From Symsagittifera roscoffensis (taxonomy: Eukaryota > Xenacoelomorpha > Acoela > Convolutidae), in contig NC_087062.1 in assembly GCF_963678635.1 (NCBI RefSeq), positions 99,565,705 through 99,629,704 on the forward strand: 64,000 nucleotides of DNA. Reading direction: 5' to 3'. The position numbers were made by a program, and so were the translations under genes. Below the pieces are notes generated by a model. The model searched no databases. It worked only from the letters and a program-made list of their open reading frames with translations, and was not told the origin of the DNA. This document shows positions 1 to 12,613 of the stretch, piece after piece; position 1 is the first letter of the stretch, and the number at the start of each line of letters is the position of its first letter.

Positions 1-288
1 GCGTTCATTGACACTTTCATTAGTGCCTGTTAGCTGTTTTTTACTTGGCTCGAAAACTACATTGCCAAATCTATGATTAAATTTTTATGCTCAAAAACCA
101 CTGTGCCAAATCTGAGAGTAAGGCTTCAATCGAAAGAAACAGGTTTACGGGTATCCCCTAGAAGCGAATTTGTCCAATTTGAATAAGGAATCCGCTATGA
201 ACTTGAAGCATATTCGACCTTTTGAGCCATTTTTGGACTTTGTTCATTAGGAAGGAACTGACTGCTGTTTGTGTGTTAAGGCGAAGAA
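1..288 (+). other. 5' flank or 5' UTR of the first exon; nothing specific seen
   Basis: This stretch precedes the probable first coding exon at 289. I see no coding frame, no clear TATA box and no tRNA or repeat structure. It is probably promoter and 5' UTR, but only its position supports that. Confidence 0.3.
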
Positions 289-461
289 ATGGACTTTGAC
301 ATCGACACTTGTGCACTACAAGACATGGTGGCCATGCACCAGCAGCAGCAGAGTGTGAACAACTCCTCCATTAATGCACTGGACATTGATGCACTGGAGC
401 CTCTGACGGACGCTGACTTGCGCATGTTGGAGGAGGGCGAGTTCAACATAGACGAGCCAGG
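289..461 (+). CDS. probable first coding exon of an unidentified acidic protein
   Basis: The frame opens at ATG 289 (context gaagaaATGg) and runs 57 codons to a consensus donor: ...gagccag followed by GTGAGT at 462. If unspliced it hits a stop inside the donor, as expected for an exon end. The peptide is acidic, with Asp/Glu/Leu-rich stretches and a run of four Gln near residue 17, and it reads like an N-terminal transactivation segment. No enzymatic motif is visible. I do not recognise the gene. A transcription-factor N-terminus is an inference from composition only. Later exons were not found; the gap at 1370 or the long region beyond may hold them. Confidence 0.5.
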
Positions 462-1369
462 TGAGTGACCACACAACACAACACACAGCTAAACAACACT
501 TGGTAGGAAACAAAGAAAATAGGTCTGACAAAAATGCGATGTGTGTCTCCTATGAAGTCCATTTTGAGGGTAAAAAATGTTGCCAGTAGTAGATTAGCAT
601 TGAAGCAAAATTTATGAAATAATAACAGTCAGAGTTGAGAAAAAAATTGGTGATATGTTACAATAGGTAGTAGGTTTGAGTATAGTGCATGTATTAAACT
701 TGAGAACTATATAGCATAATGTAGTCATTTCATTTTAAATCATTGTACATGCTACTAAGATAGTTTTTGTACATACATTTTCTGCCAGATGAAATGTTAT
801 TCAAAAATTCAATACTAACACTTCTTTTGCCAAAAAAGTTGGTTTTTGAAATAAATTATAAATACTATTCCAAGTATAATAAAAAGGGATCCAGCCATAG
901 TACATGAACCTGTCACCTTTTGTAATAAATCGCCAAATTATTTTGGCAAAAAATCTTGATTCCTTTCCAGGAATCGCTCCTTCGATGGCTCTTTTTTCAA
1001 CAACTCTTTTTTTTTCAAGCCTTCCGATAAATTTTAAAAACACCGTTTGTTAGCAACAAAAATTGATATGGTCTTTAAAGGGTTTCAGCAGCGCTTGAAA
1101 AGTTAAAATAAATGGCTTACCTAAAAATGATCAATATATTCTTTCCAAAAACGGCAATTCTCTTAATAATGTCTCGTTTCTTTGATAACGCTTACTGTTT
1201 ATGTATTAGTAAAGACACTTATACAGATAGTACTTTTTTAGAAAATATATTCATTGGAAAAATTCATTAGATTTTTTCTGTTTGACTTTTGATTTTTTAT
1301 GTTTAAATTTTTTGTTTCTTTTAATTGACTTGCTTAATTGCTAAATAGAAGGTAACTTAAGCTTCCGAG
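462..1369. other. intron-like AT-rich DNA without a gene
   Basis: This follows the donor at 462 and is AT-rich. A minus-strand open frame of 80 codons lies at 801-1043, with aromatic-rich, membrane-like residues near its middle. It begins with GTG rather than ATG and has no supporting splice or initiation signal, so I do not call it a gene. Confidence 0.4.
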
Positions 1370-1569
1370 NNNNNNNNNNNNNNNNNNNNNNNNNNNNNNN
1401 NNNNNNNNNNNNNNNNNNNNNNNNNNNNNNNNNNNNNNNNNNNNNNNNNNNNNNNNNNNNNNNNNNNNNNNNNNNNNNNNNNNNNNNNNNNNNNNNNNNN
1501 NNNNNNNNNNNNNNNNNNNNNNNNNNNNNNNNNNNNNNNNNNNNNNNNNNNNNNNNNNNNNNNNNNNNN
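1370..1569. other. assembly gap (200 N)
   Basis: Exactly 200 consecutive N are present, probably a fixed-size scaffold gap. Any open frame running through it is meaningless. Confidence 0.99.
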
Positions 1570-3762
1570 AATCGAATTGCGGCTTTGAAAGCATTCCAAA
1601 TTAAATTAAGACAAACTAATCGGTCTTATTTCTGCAGTTTAGGTGATAAACTAGTTTGTCATGAGGACAGAATATTTTCACAAGTCGATCAAGGATGTTT
1701 GAAGACAGTTGGAACCTGTGGTGCTTTTCGTCTTGATGAGAACAGAGTTTGTTTTGTTTTAGGCCTCGAGGAGACGCTAGGGTAGCCATGTGAAGGTTCT
1801 CAAAAGTTACATCATCTCGACCTAACACATTGTAAAGAAGATTCAATTTGGCCGCGTTGCTGATTGGATTGCAGTCATTATCGGAAGAGAGCTACTTATG
1901 TGACAGAAAAAGTAAGATGTTGCTGATTGAAGTTGCTGATTGAAGCCGGCCAAGTGTGATGGGTGGTGTTCAGGTGAGGAGTCTGTGTAGAGGACTTCGT
2001 TTGTGGATTCTGGCGAGAGAATGTTCGCTCAATTTGGTCACGTGCAGGTTTGAGAGCATATAAAAAACTGAAAAACTCTAGATTAGAACAAATCATTTTA
2101 TATTATCTCAACAAATCTCAACTTCAAACTTCATAAAAGTGATGCCTAAATATTTTCACCGTTTGCGATTCTATTGAAATACAGAGCTCTACAGCCTAAA
2201 TTGCTTATGCCGATTTCATCTAGTCGTGTTTGTATGTTTTTACAACAATTTCAAGTAAGGACAGTGTTCGAAAGTCTATTCTGATGTACATATTGTTAAA
2301 TTTGACCCTTGTGCAAATAATTTGATTGTGTTGCTCTGCAAAGTTTAAACTGAACCAAGTTAGATTGATGTTATACAATTAGTTAACAGTTCAAATTGTC
2401 CATAACTTGCATCATTATGTCAACAGTTAGCCTGGCTTTGAATATGGAATAAAAAATGGATTGTGGGAAAGCGGCCAGTCAGTTTCTAGTCTATGTTATA
2501 GTCTGTTTTTACAGTTCTTTCCTTGGCTTCTAGTTCATTCGAACTCTGTGTGCCAAATGTTTTCATGCGGGTATTTTTCTTCATCTGTATAGATAGATAT
2601 ACTCTGCACTTGAGTGTTCTTCGTGGACAGTTTCTCGAACGGAATGCAATTAATGTAATTTTCGTGTTTGAAGATAATTGACAGAAATTTATTGACTGCG
2701 ACCCAACCTTTGCCTTCGTTTTTTCCTTAAGGGCAACTAACGTTTACTATTGACGTCCAATTTGAAGAAATAATTGTGATTTGAATGTGGACGAGTCTGT
2801 TAATTTAGCTATATGAAGAATTAGTCTTTTTTGCCCGCTGGCGGGTCATACTGTCAAATTTGAGCAAATCGCTATTCAATTTAATTCAATAATTAAAAGT
2901 TTATAATGATATATCCAAACTTTAGATGTTAAATTGTTCTTAATAAAGTTGTCATATGAAATCTTCGTTTAAAAGTGTTGTAGATTTTGCACTGCAGTTT
3001 AATCTTTTTCACGAAGTTTTGATAACATTTTTCTTGTTGCAGTAGACATTAAATGTAATAAATATTTGCTGAAATGTTATGAAGTGAGTGGATATTTCCA
3101 GCTTTTTCTATAATCCATCTTGAGAGCTATACGTTTGTGGGAAACTGAAAGTTGGCCAGAAGACTGAACACTTGTAAAAGCATAATAAAGAGTGATTCAA
3201 ATGATGGCGCTGACCTGCTTAGCAGTAGTTGTAGGTTCAATTCAAGCCAACTTGGTTCACCTCTCAACGCAATTGCTACTTTCCAATACTCCATTACCTG
3301 TTGATTATCTCAATTTGAATCTATCGCTGTTTCGTTTCGTTTTTTTTCTGTTCTATTCAAATACTCTTTCTATGTACATTTGTTGTTATCCGTAGTATTA
3401 CATTACTAAGCTACTGTGATAAGTGTGGTTGCTATTTGTTCAACCAACTATTGTAGAATAGCTATTGAAATATTAAAAATTATTATTGATATCAAGTGCG
3501 CTAATCACTTCCATCCTCGAAATAAAATGTTCAAATTGTCGTCTTTTTATAAAGTATCTCGTCCCTAAAAATGAAATAAAATAGCTGAGTGTTCAGCTAA
3601 TTAGTAGATGCAACTATTTAGCAGAACTGGTCGGAAATGATATCTCGCAGGGATTGTGCAGGTCTGCAAAACTAGTAGTAGTCAAGCATGACTCAGCCTT
3701 GCAGATTGCTCTGACGTAATTACATTTTAAGCGTGTTGGAAAAAAGCATTGAATTTTTTGCA
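1570..3762. other. non-coding AT-rich DNA
   Basis: No open frame with a convincing start, domain or splice context is present. A CCCGCTGGCGGG mini-hairpin lies near 2836. Nothing else stands out. Confidence 0.4.
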
Positions 3763-4270
3763 TGTAAAACGATACTGCTTACATCAGGGCACAGCCCTGA
3801 TTGTTCAGATTACCTTTAAAGGTATCTAAAAAGAATTGGTTGAGATTTGAATTTAATTTACAGTTGACATGACAATCTTCAAGTCACACCATCTTCAAGT
3901 GGTAAATACAAAATTCTGCAACCCGTATCTATCTACTTACAGATACATGTATTTGGATCAATTAGCGTGCTTCGATTCAATTTGAAGTGAGTTGATCCGG
4001 GTTTACGCGTTAGATGACTGCAAAGTAATATCTTGCATTGATTTTCCCAAATTGGCCTATAAAAAATTTTCGAATCATCAAAAACCTGGTGAAAAATGAT
4101 CGCTGGTGAGGCATTATTTCTGTCATCAAGCTTCACAAGAATATATCTGTGGCTTTGTATTTTGCGCGAAGCTGCGCGTAGCTTTTGTGTAAACTGATGT
4201 AATTGGGTTGGTTGCATTCTCTTAAATTCAAAAAGTTTTAAGGATATCTAATTTTAAAAAACGATGAATG
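3763..4270 (-). repeat. diverged copy of a Helitron-like dispersed repeat
   Basis: On the minus strand the left end carries a CAGGGC...GCCCTG hairpin followed by gcagt, matching the right-hand end of the complete copy at 47449-47976. Internal similarity includes the TTTCCCAAATTGGCC segment near 4045. The copy is old and its outer boundary is uncertain. It has no coding capacity. Confidence 0.4.
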
Positions 4271-6465
4271 CAGTTCATAATCCTAGTAAAGTTGCGATGA
4301 ATTTTTTTCAGGAAAAGACTTGAAAATTATTAAGCCGCAAATTTAGTTTTTCACGGTCTGTCTTTTGATTTCTGTTTAAGTTCAGCTCGTTTCTTTTGTT
4401 AAAAGGAAGGAGCACTCCACTATCGCACATCAAAATTTCGAAGGTTATGAAAAACGTGATATCCTTCGTTTCGAAAGTGGGCTTTAATTTTCGGATTTCC
4501 CAGTGGAATGGAAACTTTTATGTATTGCTTCAGTATTATCGGTTAATTTCCATCAAAAACGTATCTAACAAATTGTTCTAGAAATTCAAAGAATGTTAAG
4601 AGCATCTGTTTTTTTTCTTCAAAATTTTCAACAACTAGGTCATTTTTTTTCTGTTTTCTTGCATTCTTAACTTTTTCTGAAAAAATTGTCACCGACAATT
4701 TTTTATGCAAAACTTTTTTAAAATCTCGATCGAGAAATTACGGAGCAATTTGAACTGTCTTTGAACGTTTCAAAAGGGTAATATACTTCCCAAACAATTT
4801 CACCTGAATTAAAATAGATTTAGAGAAAAAAGTTTTCTAAGGTATAGGGTTTTCTTTTAGTTTTTGCGTAAAATGGTGCTTCGCACACGATTCTCTGAAA
4901 TAATGAGTAGAAAAATTTAAAAGTTTTTTAGAGTAACAAAATATACTCAAAATCATTTTAGAGGATACGATTTTTCAAAATTAACGGATTTTTTTTTCTT
5001 CGCAAATGATGTGAAACTCCGCTTCGCCTCTGTGTAAATTGAGTCAAACTAGCGTTAAGGTTTTGAGCCCACAAATTATCTAGAATAATTTTTTGGCAAA
5101 ATTAAATAGGTCTTATGGATTGTATTGATGTTGTTAACGTGCGTGGGGATGGTGTAATGTTTTGATTGAAAACTTTGGTGCGGGTAGCTTATGGCTAATA
5201 CTGGAGCCAGCGAGATATGGAAACTATTAAGTTATCCCCTTTTTTGCAAAAGTGGGAGACTCGTTACTTAAAACAAAACTTACATATGCTTAAGCATCAA
5301 GTTGTTCCTTTATAGGGGTGTTAATTCGTTATTAGGGACCCTAGGGGTGGATAAAAGATAGACTAGAGTTGTCTGCCATGCTATAGTGACCAATCTAGCT
5401 AAAATAAAAATCGAACTGCAATGGATGTTACACGATCAAGAATTCTGTTTACACTCTTGCTATAAGCTAGTATTATCAAATCGGACAAAAGTATGAACAA
5501 AAAGATAACAGAAAACATCTGCAGTACTTGTGAACAAAAAATTCTATTACGTGATTTAAGAAATTTTTTATGCGTTCGGACCTTTTGTTGAGCTACTTGT
5601 TAAACGACTTCCCTTTGTTCCGACCATTGAAAATGGGGAAGAATTTTGTATTTAGTTGTGCTTTAGTTTTTCTTTTTTTTTGTTTTCCACGCAAAATCAG
5701 TTATCACAAATAACCATCGGACTATGTTGAGTGATATATCATATTAAATCCTTGTTAATCATGATCCGATTGGCATCAAAAAACGTCAAGTTTTTCTCCC
5801 AGCATTACAAGGCCAAACTGTTCACTGGGTTGGCGCACAATTCTGTGTCTGGATGTTCCTGAATTCCAGAGACAAGTCTTAAAGCAATTGAAAACTTTGT
5901 CGGAACAATCAAGCAAGATGAGAGAATAAAAAAAAGAACAATAGAGCGCGACCTTGTTGCGGAATCCACTTACAAATCGCAAGTTACACAGTTTGGCCTC
6001 GTAATGAGTGTCGAGAAAAATTAGTTTGAGTTTTTTGGTTTTAGTCTATTTTCGAGCAAGGAAAGCGATCGAGTAACGTTCGTTTTATATAAAAAATGTG
6101 AATTGAGGCTTAAAATTACGTCATTTTACTGAAAGGAATTTTAATTTTTATTTTCTATTATTTTTTTAATTTTTGAAGACAATTGTAGTCGTTTATGCCT
6201 AATTCACTAAATTCTACCGCGTTTATATAGTTCTATTATCACACGACGCACAAGAAAAGACACTAACTGAAAGTTTCTGAAAATGTGGTCGGAATTTTTC
6301 TTTCTTAATAACGGGTGATTTTTAGTTTGTCATTATTTTAAATTATAATTTTGTAAAGATAATCAGCACTATTACACACATTTTTTGGAGAAAAATTTTG
6401 ATTGAAAAAGGTTTGGAGAAAAAGAAAAAAACCAAGCCCAATTATTTTATCACTTTCTTCGAAAG
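4271..6465. other. non-coding AT-rich DNA
   Basis: This stretch has long A/T runs and no supported gene. The motif cttcgcctctgtgtaaatt near 5022 recurs in similar form near 47050 (cctcgcctctgtgttaatt), so part of it is probably another dispersed repeat. Confidence 0.35.
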
Positions 6466-6775
6466 TACCCAAACAATTCCCTTTTTCTCTAATTTTTTTT
6501 TTTGCCACTGCAAAATGTGACCGAAGGTTCTATGTCAATTGAAAATTGACAACCATTTAAGATGACTTCAAGCTTTCATATGGTATCAGGAAAACTCCGG
6601 GACAAATTCAAAAAAAACTAGATCATAACTAAATGAAAAAAAAACTGAGATAACTATCACGTGCAAATAAGTAATTGATGTAGTAACATTCATATTCTAA
6701 AAAGGGTTAAGTTCTAATTTATAAAAGAATAGATTAACCAATCTACTTTGTTCAATTTCTATATGGGGCTCAACT
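6466..6775 (+). repeat. probable 5' LTR of the decayed BEL/Pao-type element
   Basis: It pairs with 9544-9800 by shared ordered motifs, including tttcatatgg, the aaactagatca segment and the accaatctac segment. Divergence is high, which implies an old insertion. Confidence 0.45.
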
Positions 6776-7951
6776 GAAACTGCCAGAATACCTTAGTTCT
6801 ACCCCTTGACCAAGCTTCGTCATCTAAAATTCGTCTTCGGTGCAAATCAATGGACACTTATTTTGCATTTGCTTAGGTACTAAGCAAAAAACAGTACTAT
6901 CAGTTAGGACTACCATAGCTTAACTTTGGTAAAGGGAAGTTTACCTTTAGTTTGGTTCGTGTTCTTTTCACCCTGTATAAGTATTGGAATGATCTACTAT
7001 CAAGCTTTTGTAACTTTGCTCATTTGCTTTTTTTGTTTCTTTATACTCATTTGAAAAATGATTTACCGCACCATTTTTTTTCACTTTTTTTTCACAAAGT
7101 AGGTCTAAGTTACCACCAAATAAGACACCTACGAAAACTGCAGCAACAACGGCTATCAGCTACGACAACCAAACCATGCCCAAAAAACCACTATCTCCCA
7201 GAGAAGTGTTCTCATCGCCCAACTAGAGCGCCTCTTCAGGCGAGTGCGAAAAATAATTACTGGCATCAATTTGAATTACAACATATGTGACTCAGAGACA
7301 CTTATGGAAGAAATGCTCAGCAAATTGGAAGTAGCCACTGTCTACTCTGTAGACCATCCAATTGAAGACGGCACGAGGAAGGATCTCATTAACTGCTCCA
7401 CTGAAATACAAGATGAGCACGACAACAAAATGGATGACTTGAGACAGATGCTACGGAGGATACAACGGAGACAACTCCATAGCCGCAGAATACCGATGGC
7501 AATTTACTTCAGATCCCTCACACAGCTAGTTTTGCTAACCAGCAGCACTCCTTGAATCACTCGAGAGCAGACACAACAACCCCCATTGATAGCATCGCCG
7601 TTGAACTTCAAGCTATCGCAGCAACAATTCATCCAACACTGCAGTACCCGGCTGACATTTTCGGTCAATTACTCCCAACTAAAATTGTAATCTCATATCG
7701 AAGTGCTCTCCCAGTGACATCAGACTTGACATTGCAACCCCCATAGACACCAATGAACCGGATTTTAGAACCCCAGGATAACATTTCTTAAAAAATAAAC
7801 AGCACAAGCATAAAAGTTGCAACCCTGCATCATCAATGACACTTGCCGACAACCCATGCCGTCTTTTGAACAACGACTCGGATTTCAACACATAAAACAA
7901 AGCAATTTTCAGTTCATTGAACATTAACATGACGCAACAAGTATCCTACAG

Positions 7952-8270
7952 CCAGATGACACAATGACCGAATATCAAGATTGAACCATTCGATGGAAAC
8001 CCAATTAAATTGAACAAATGGTTTGTTTTGTTTCAAGCAGAAGTTTCAAGCAGAAAAGATGACACATCTCCGGACACTGTCCACAGGCAAAGCCATCAAA
8101 GCCATCTGTGGATTTCTTTACATTAGCCAACTGTACAACGCCGCACTACAGCTAATGCATACGTTTTCTCGAAAACCACAAATTTCAACAGCTAAAGATG
8201 ACAGCGCTACAGCTAATGCATACGTTTTCTCGAAAACCACAGATTTCAACACTGCCATCTTACACTGACT
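7952..8270 (+). pseudogene. BEL/Pao gag remnant (DUF1759-like)
   Basis: One frame near 7974-8060 reads I-E-P-F-D-G-N-P then K-W-F-x-L-F, the classic BEL/Pao Gag N-terminal pattern. A second frame from about 8050 reads K-M-T-H-L-R-T-L-S-T-G-K-A, the next conserved block of the same domain. The two blocks are in different frames, so the gene is broken by at least one frameshift here. Short open frames at 7244-7555 and 7552-7746 probably represent upstream gag. Family knowledge: this domain precedes protease and RT in intact BEL/Pao elements; both are absent here. Confidence 0.6.
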
Positions 8271-8272
8271 CA
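8151..8272 (+). repeat. 61-bp tandem duplication within the gag remnant
   Basis: The segment starting gctaatgcatacgttttctc at 8151 recurs at 8212 with near identity, including the aaaccaca(a/g)atttcaaca part. Two copies are present at period 61. Confidence 0.85.
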
Positions 8273-9543
8273 CCAAGGAAACAAACACAACGGAAATTTC
8301 GACGCAAGCGGACCCCAAATGATCTTTCGATTGTTTTCCAAAGAAAAGGAAATTGACATGGTGCCACAGAAAAGATCAGTCAAGCTAACCACGACAACCG
8401 ACAGAGAAAATCTTGAGGCAAAAAAACAACTCTCAAGAGCTTAGTACGCTCGAGTTTATTTTAATAAACAAAACGACTTCAGACCAACAGCAACAGACAC
8501 AAGTCACTTGATCATCAATGAATTCAGCGAAACAGCGAAGACAATTTCAAACCGAGATATGCAGAAGGAAAAACTCTGGCTTTGATTTAAAACGCGATTT
8601 ATAGTGAAATCTTTCGTAAGATTTCCATCACGGACGATGCTGTAAATCAACCCACCAGAAGATTCAAAAACCCGAGCCAAACCTTGGACAATTTAGCGGC
8701 AACCCAAAACAGTGAAATCACTTTTCAACAAAATAAAATGACCAAAAATTGGCCAACGAAAGCTACTCACATCAATGAAAAATTTCAAAACCAACAAAAA
8801 ACAACAAACTTCAGCGCCAACATCTGATCTCAGTCAAAGTAACGGTTATTAGCCCAACAGAAAAACAGAACAACTGTAATTCTACAGAAGATAAAATCAG
8901 CGGCAAAATTGTTTCAAGAGTTTCGACAACAATCAACACGGAGTGAAAAGCCATCGTGAGGCCATTCTTTTTACTAAATTCGAATTTAAAAGGAAATTAA
9001 GATTATGGAATCAAACAAAACAACCCATTTGGACACGCCGCAGAAAACGAAAAACTACAGGAGACAACGACCCTAACAACCAATCACGCAGCGCGCAACT
9101 TGCTAAAACCAAGCAAAATCTACCAGTTACACCGAAGAAAAAAAGAAATCTACGCACCACATCCAATTATCCTTCTAACTACTAGCAGTTAAGTTTAGTC
9201 GCAAGAAAAAAATTGGACAGCAGCACTCAGGATGGGACAGGAAACAAGCAGACATAAGTTTTTAAAAAGACTCAAACAAAAGGTGGAGAATCATAAATCT
9301 TTATATGCCGAATTTCAGCAACAACAACTATCAGCAGCATAAACACATTAACCAACAACAACCATCAACATAATCAGAGGAAATTCAGTATCAACCAACA
9401 ACCAGCATCAACAAGAAGAAACCCGCAACGATATCAGTACAACCGACAGTCATTATTTTAGCTTACAATCTCTCGGGCAGCCACAATTTACATTAACAGA
9501 AGTAACTCCAAAAACCATCATCGTTTAAGTTTTTCGTTTAGAA
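8271..9543. other. interior of the decayed LTR element, no intact gene
   Basis: A/C-rich sequence with many CAACAA-type stretches (densest at 9310-9440). Short open frames such as 8943-9185 lack domain support. It is probably decayed retroelement coding or leader sequence. Confidence 0.4.
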
Positions 9544-9800
9544 ACCACCCCAACTCCCTTTTTTATTTCACTTGCAGGTGCAAAATGAGGCAGAGTTTCA
9601 TATGCAAATTTGACAAATTAAAGTCATCTCAGACTACTTCAACCTTTCATATGGAATCCTGAACAAGCCGGGAAAAAACTCAAAAAACTAGATCACAACA
9701 AGCTGAAAAAAGTAAAAATGATATAGAAACATTCAAAATCTAGAAAGTATATGAGTATAAGTTAGAGTGACCAATCTACATACTTCGTTTTCTATAAACG
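9544..9800 (+). repeat. probable 3' LTR of the decayed BEL/Pao-type element
   Basis: It is the partner of the repeat at 6466-6775 and carries the same ordered motifs. Confidence 0.45.
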
Positions 9801-10489
9801 TTCCGAAGACAATTATTTAGAAACAACATTTAGTTTGCTAAAAGAGGTGAAACGCGCTTCCCAATTACGGAACTTTAGATTGTCCCTCGAAATGGCGCCT
9901 AGATTGCGCATCTTGCTTAAGTTGTTGCCAAAAGTTCAACGGAAAGTAGCTACAGACCGAAACTGCGTTAATGCTTGAGCAATTTAAAATTTTTCTATCC
10001 TACTCACAGGTCGCGATGGCGCCAAAGTGAAAAAAACCTAAAAAAAACTTTCCGTTTAAAAATTGACTGTTAATTTTTAGAAATTTGAGCCGAATAAAAA
10101 AAACTTTTTCTGTGAGTTATATCAATGTCTGTTAATTTAAGCGATATTCTGTCAATCAGACACTTACAAAAGTAGACAGTCACCTTTTTTAAAGTTAATT
10201 CGAGTTCCTCTTGATCTATTTAAATGTCTGTTGGCTAGTTTTATAGTTTTAGGTGCTGCTCTTGATACACATACTGCAACTGTACAATTTAATTCAAAAC
10301 GTGAAACAGGCTGCCAAAGCCCCGAATGTTCCGACTGCTTTTTAATGTCCATAAAGCAGTGTTCGCTTTTAAAAAAAATTATAAAGATTTTTAAAAAGTT
10401 TTCTCCTCCACCCGCTATTTAAAGGGACCAAATGATACATTTAGAATGGAGAAAAGTATTCAATCGAATAAATAACATGCCTCAATTCA
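9801..10489. other. non-coding DNA
   Basis: No supported gene. The short open frame at 10231-10422 has no recognisable domain. Confidence 0.35.
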
Positions 10490-10780
10490 AATTTTAACGT
10501 ATTTTAACGTGGATTAAATCTCCGCGTACGCGTTATTAGCTCAAAAAATATCGCACTAATTGTCCCAATTGGCCCTAATTGACAATTTTAGACCTCAAAA
10601 ACTTAGCGATAAATGATCACAGGTGAGTTTTTTTTAAAATACTTACACTTGCGATTAGCAAGCGTTATCAACCGGAACATTACTCAAATATGATCTCAGG
10701 GCAATAATGTTTTTCAAATGATAAAAAATTTGAATGAAAAGTCGAAATTGTCTGGAGCAAAAAAGAACTTTTTGAGCAAC
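10490..10780 (+). repeat. copy of the Helitron-like dispersed repeat (partial)
   Basis: It shares an ordered series with 38300-38575: ggattaaatctccgc, acgcgtta, ttaattgtcccaa-type sequence, then gatcacaggt and a tgtctg-a-aaaaa block. It is in reverse orientation to the complete copy at 47449-47976. Confidence 0.5.
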
Positions 10781-12609
10781 GTGGCATCTGCTTAATTAAA
10801 TAGCTATAACAAAATTGAAAAAAAAATTGTAATTTGTGAATTGGTTTTTGATTTTTTTAGACTCAATTTACCTTCATTTTATCGAAAAAAGATGCCAATC
10901 AAAAATATCTATTGAAATTCAATGAGCTTGAAGACCTTAATTTTTTCTTTGAAACTCGAAAGTTCATTTTTTTTCAAAATCGAATGTGTCATTTTTTTGG
11001 TCTGCTTGCGTTCATTGTTGCGAAGGGATTTTTTGGCTTCTTGTTCTAATTTTGTTGCTGTGTATCACTGAGTTATGTTAGCGAAATCTAGAGCACAAAC
11101 TTGATGTTTAAGATTGAGTTTCAACAGGGGATGATAGTTTTTCGAATTACTTGCGAAGGGTACATTTTCTAAATTTGAGTTTCTTTTATTGTAAAAAAGA
11201 TCTTTAAAAATTTTGCGAGCTTTAGATAGCTATAGTATAATAATTTGTCCTATGAAATCCAAAAACTTAAAAAAGAGTAAAAATGTAGTTTGTTTTTTCA
11301 TTTCATCAACATTTAACTGTTGATTGGCTGTTTGATTTTTCCCCATTCCGTTCATGACAATTAATTTGACTAAAATGTTCAGTGGCTCAGCTCATACTTT
11401 TTGCCCCGTTTATTCCCATATAATTTTTTACAAGCAGATCTCTTACTGATATGAGCTCTGATATCTTGAAATCGAAAAAGACATTAATTTCTTGCAAAAC
11501 TTTTGTTTTTTGCACCACAGGCACAGCGCACAGTTCCGGGTCTGCGCTATATTTTCCATGTCATATTTTGAGCATCAGAGCCTGACTTTTGCACGAACTT
11601 TCGGTCCTGTGCATTCATTTAGTGAAAGAAAGAATTCCACCTTCACTGAGTTATGATTGCAGAAACCAAATACCAAGCTCCCGCAAAGCTTCCTGAATTT
11701 TCAGAAGTCAAAAGTGAAAAACATTAGCAAGTCATGAGCGGTTGCGCTTTTTTCCCAAAAGCAGACTAGCCGTAGAGTTTTACATAACTTTTAGGGCTGC
11801 AAGTTTTCGAAAATTTCCTCGCAAGCACTTTTTCTAGCCCTGAAATGGCCTGCAATGTCCTTTTTGTAAAAATCTTTTTCACAAAAAAATCCTTTGCATA
11901 ACAATCAAAGGCTGTTCTGTTTTCTCGAGCGGTGGCATGTCCGAAAAAAAATTATGTCGACCTTTTTTATATATGGATCAATCTTGCTTTCTGAGCTGTG
12001 ATGAAACGCTTTAAAGGTGCTATTTAGGGGAATACGTTCTACGACTCAGACAAAATGTGAAAAAATGAGACAAAGCTGCCATTTTGGGACAAGTTTGAAC
12101 TTTTGGACAAAAAATGGAAATCTATGTCGTGTTTTACCTTCATCGTATAGTAAATTTTGGCGCCGTCTGCAAAAAAAATTTCAGATTGATCGGCTAAAAA
12201 TGCATGTCGCAAAAATGCACAAATCGAGTCCCTCTAGACGACGAGGGTTCAAAAATAGTCTTTTGGAAGGCGAATGGTTCAATTTTCCGAGGATGCGTCC
12301 GCCGCAGTCATTCGGTTTAACTTGAGAGATGATGATTCTTTCTCTCATAGTTACCTAGTTAAACGTTTTGTTGAGTCATTCTGAATTAAAGCTACGAAGT
12401 TTCTTGATTTGGCTGTGTTGAAACCATGGTTTATACAGCAAACTATATACGCCAACTCACCTTTGGCGAACATGCGTACAAATATCGATAGTTCAATAAG
12501 AATGCATAATGTTAGCCATGCTGTATATAAACTAATATTGACTCTGAACTGTTATTAATTTTGCATTACTGAACCGATGAATTGATTTGGTTTAATGGTT
12601 ACCACCTTA
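10781..12609. other. non-coding DNA upstream of the large LTR element
   Basis: No supported gene. The 102-codon open frame at 12017-12325 starts with GTG, has no domain and is probably chance or repeat-derived. Confidence 0.35.
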
Positions 12610-12613
12610 CTGT
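12610..12613. repeat. target-site duplication, left copy (CTGT)
   Basis: CTGT lies immediately before the 5' LTR and is repeated at 31484-31487 immediately after the 3' LTR. A 4-bp duplication is within the usual range for Ty3 and retroviral integrases. Confidence 0.8.

Larger units (their letters stand above)
6466..9800 (+). mobile_element. decayed BEL/Pao-type LTR element, gag only
   Basis: Two diverged direct repeats (about 6466-6775 and 9544-9800) flank an A/C-rich interior. Both repeats share cccttttt near the start, then cttcaagctttcatatgg / cttcaacctttcatatgg, aaaactagatca, and gaccaatcta-type sequence near the end, in the same order and spacing. The interior contains a gag remnant of the DUF1759 type used by BEL/Pao elements but no reverse transcriptase or integrase. 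This fits an internally deleted, non-autonomous element. LTR ends are approximate and no target duplication was established. Confidence 0.55.

Noticed and set aside
801-1043. 80-codon minus-strand frame with a membrane-like aromatic segment
   Set aside because: It begins with GTG, lies in a probable intron, and shows no splice or start signal or known family motif.
1334-1599. Open frames running through the N gap
   Set aside because: They exist only because N is translated as X.
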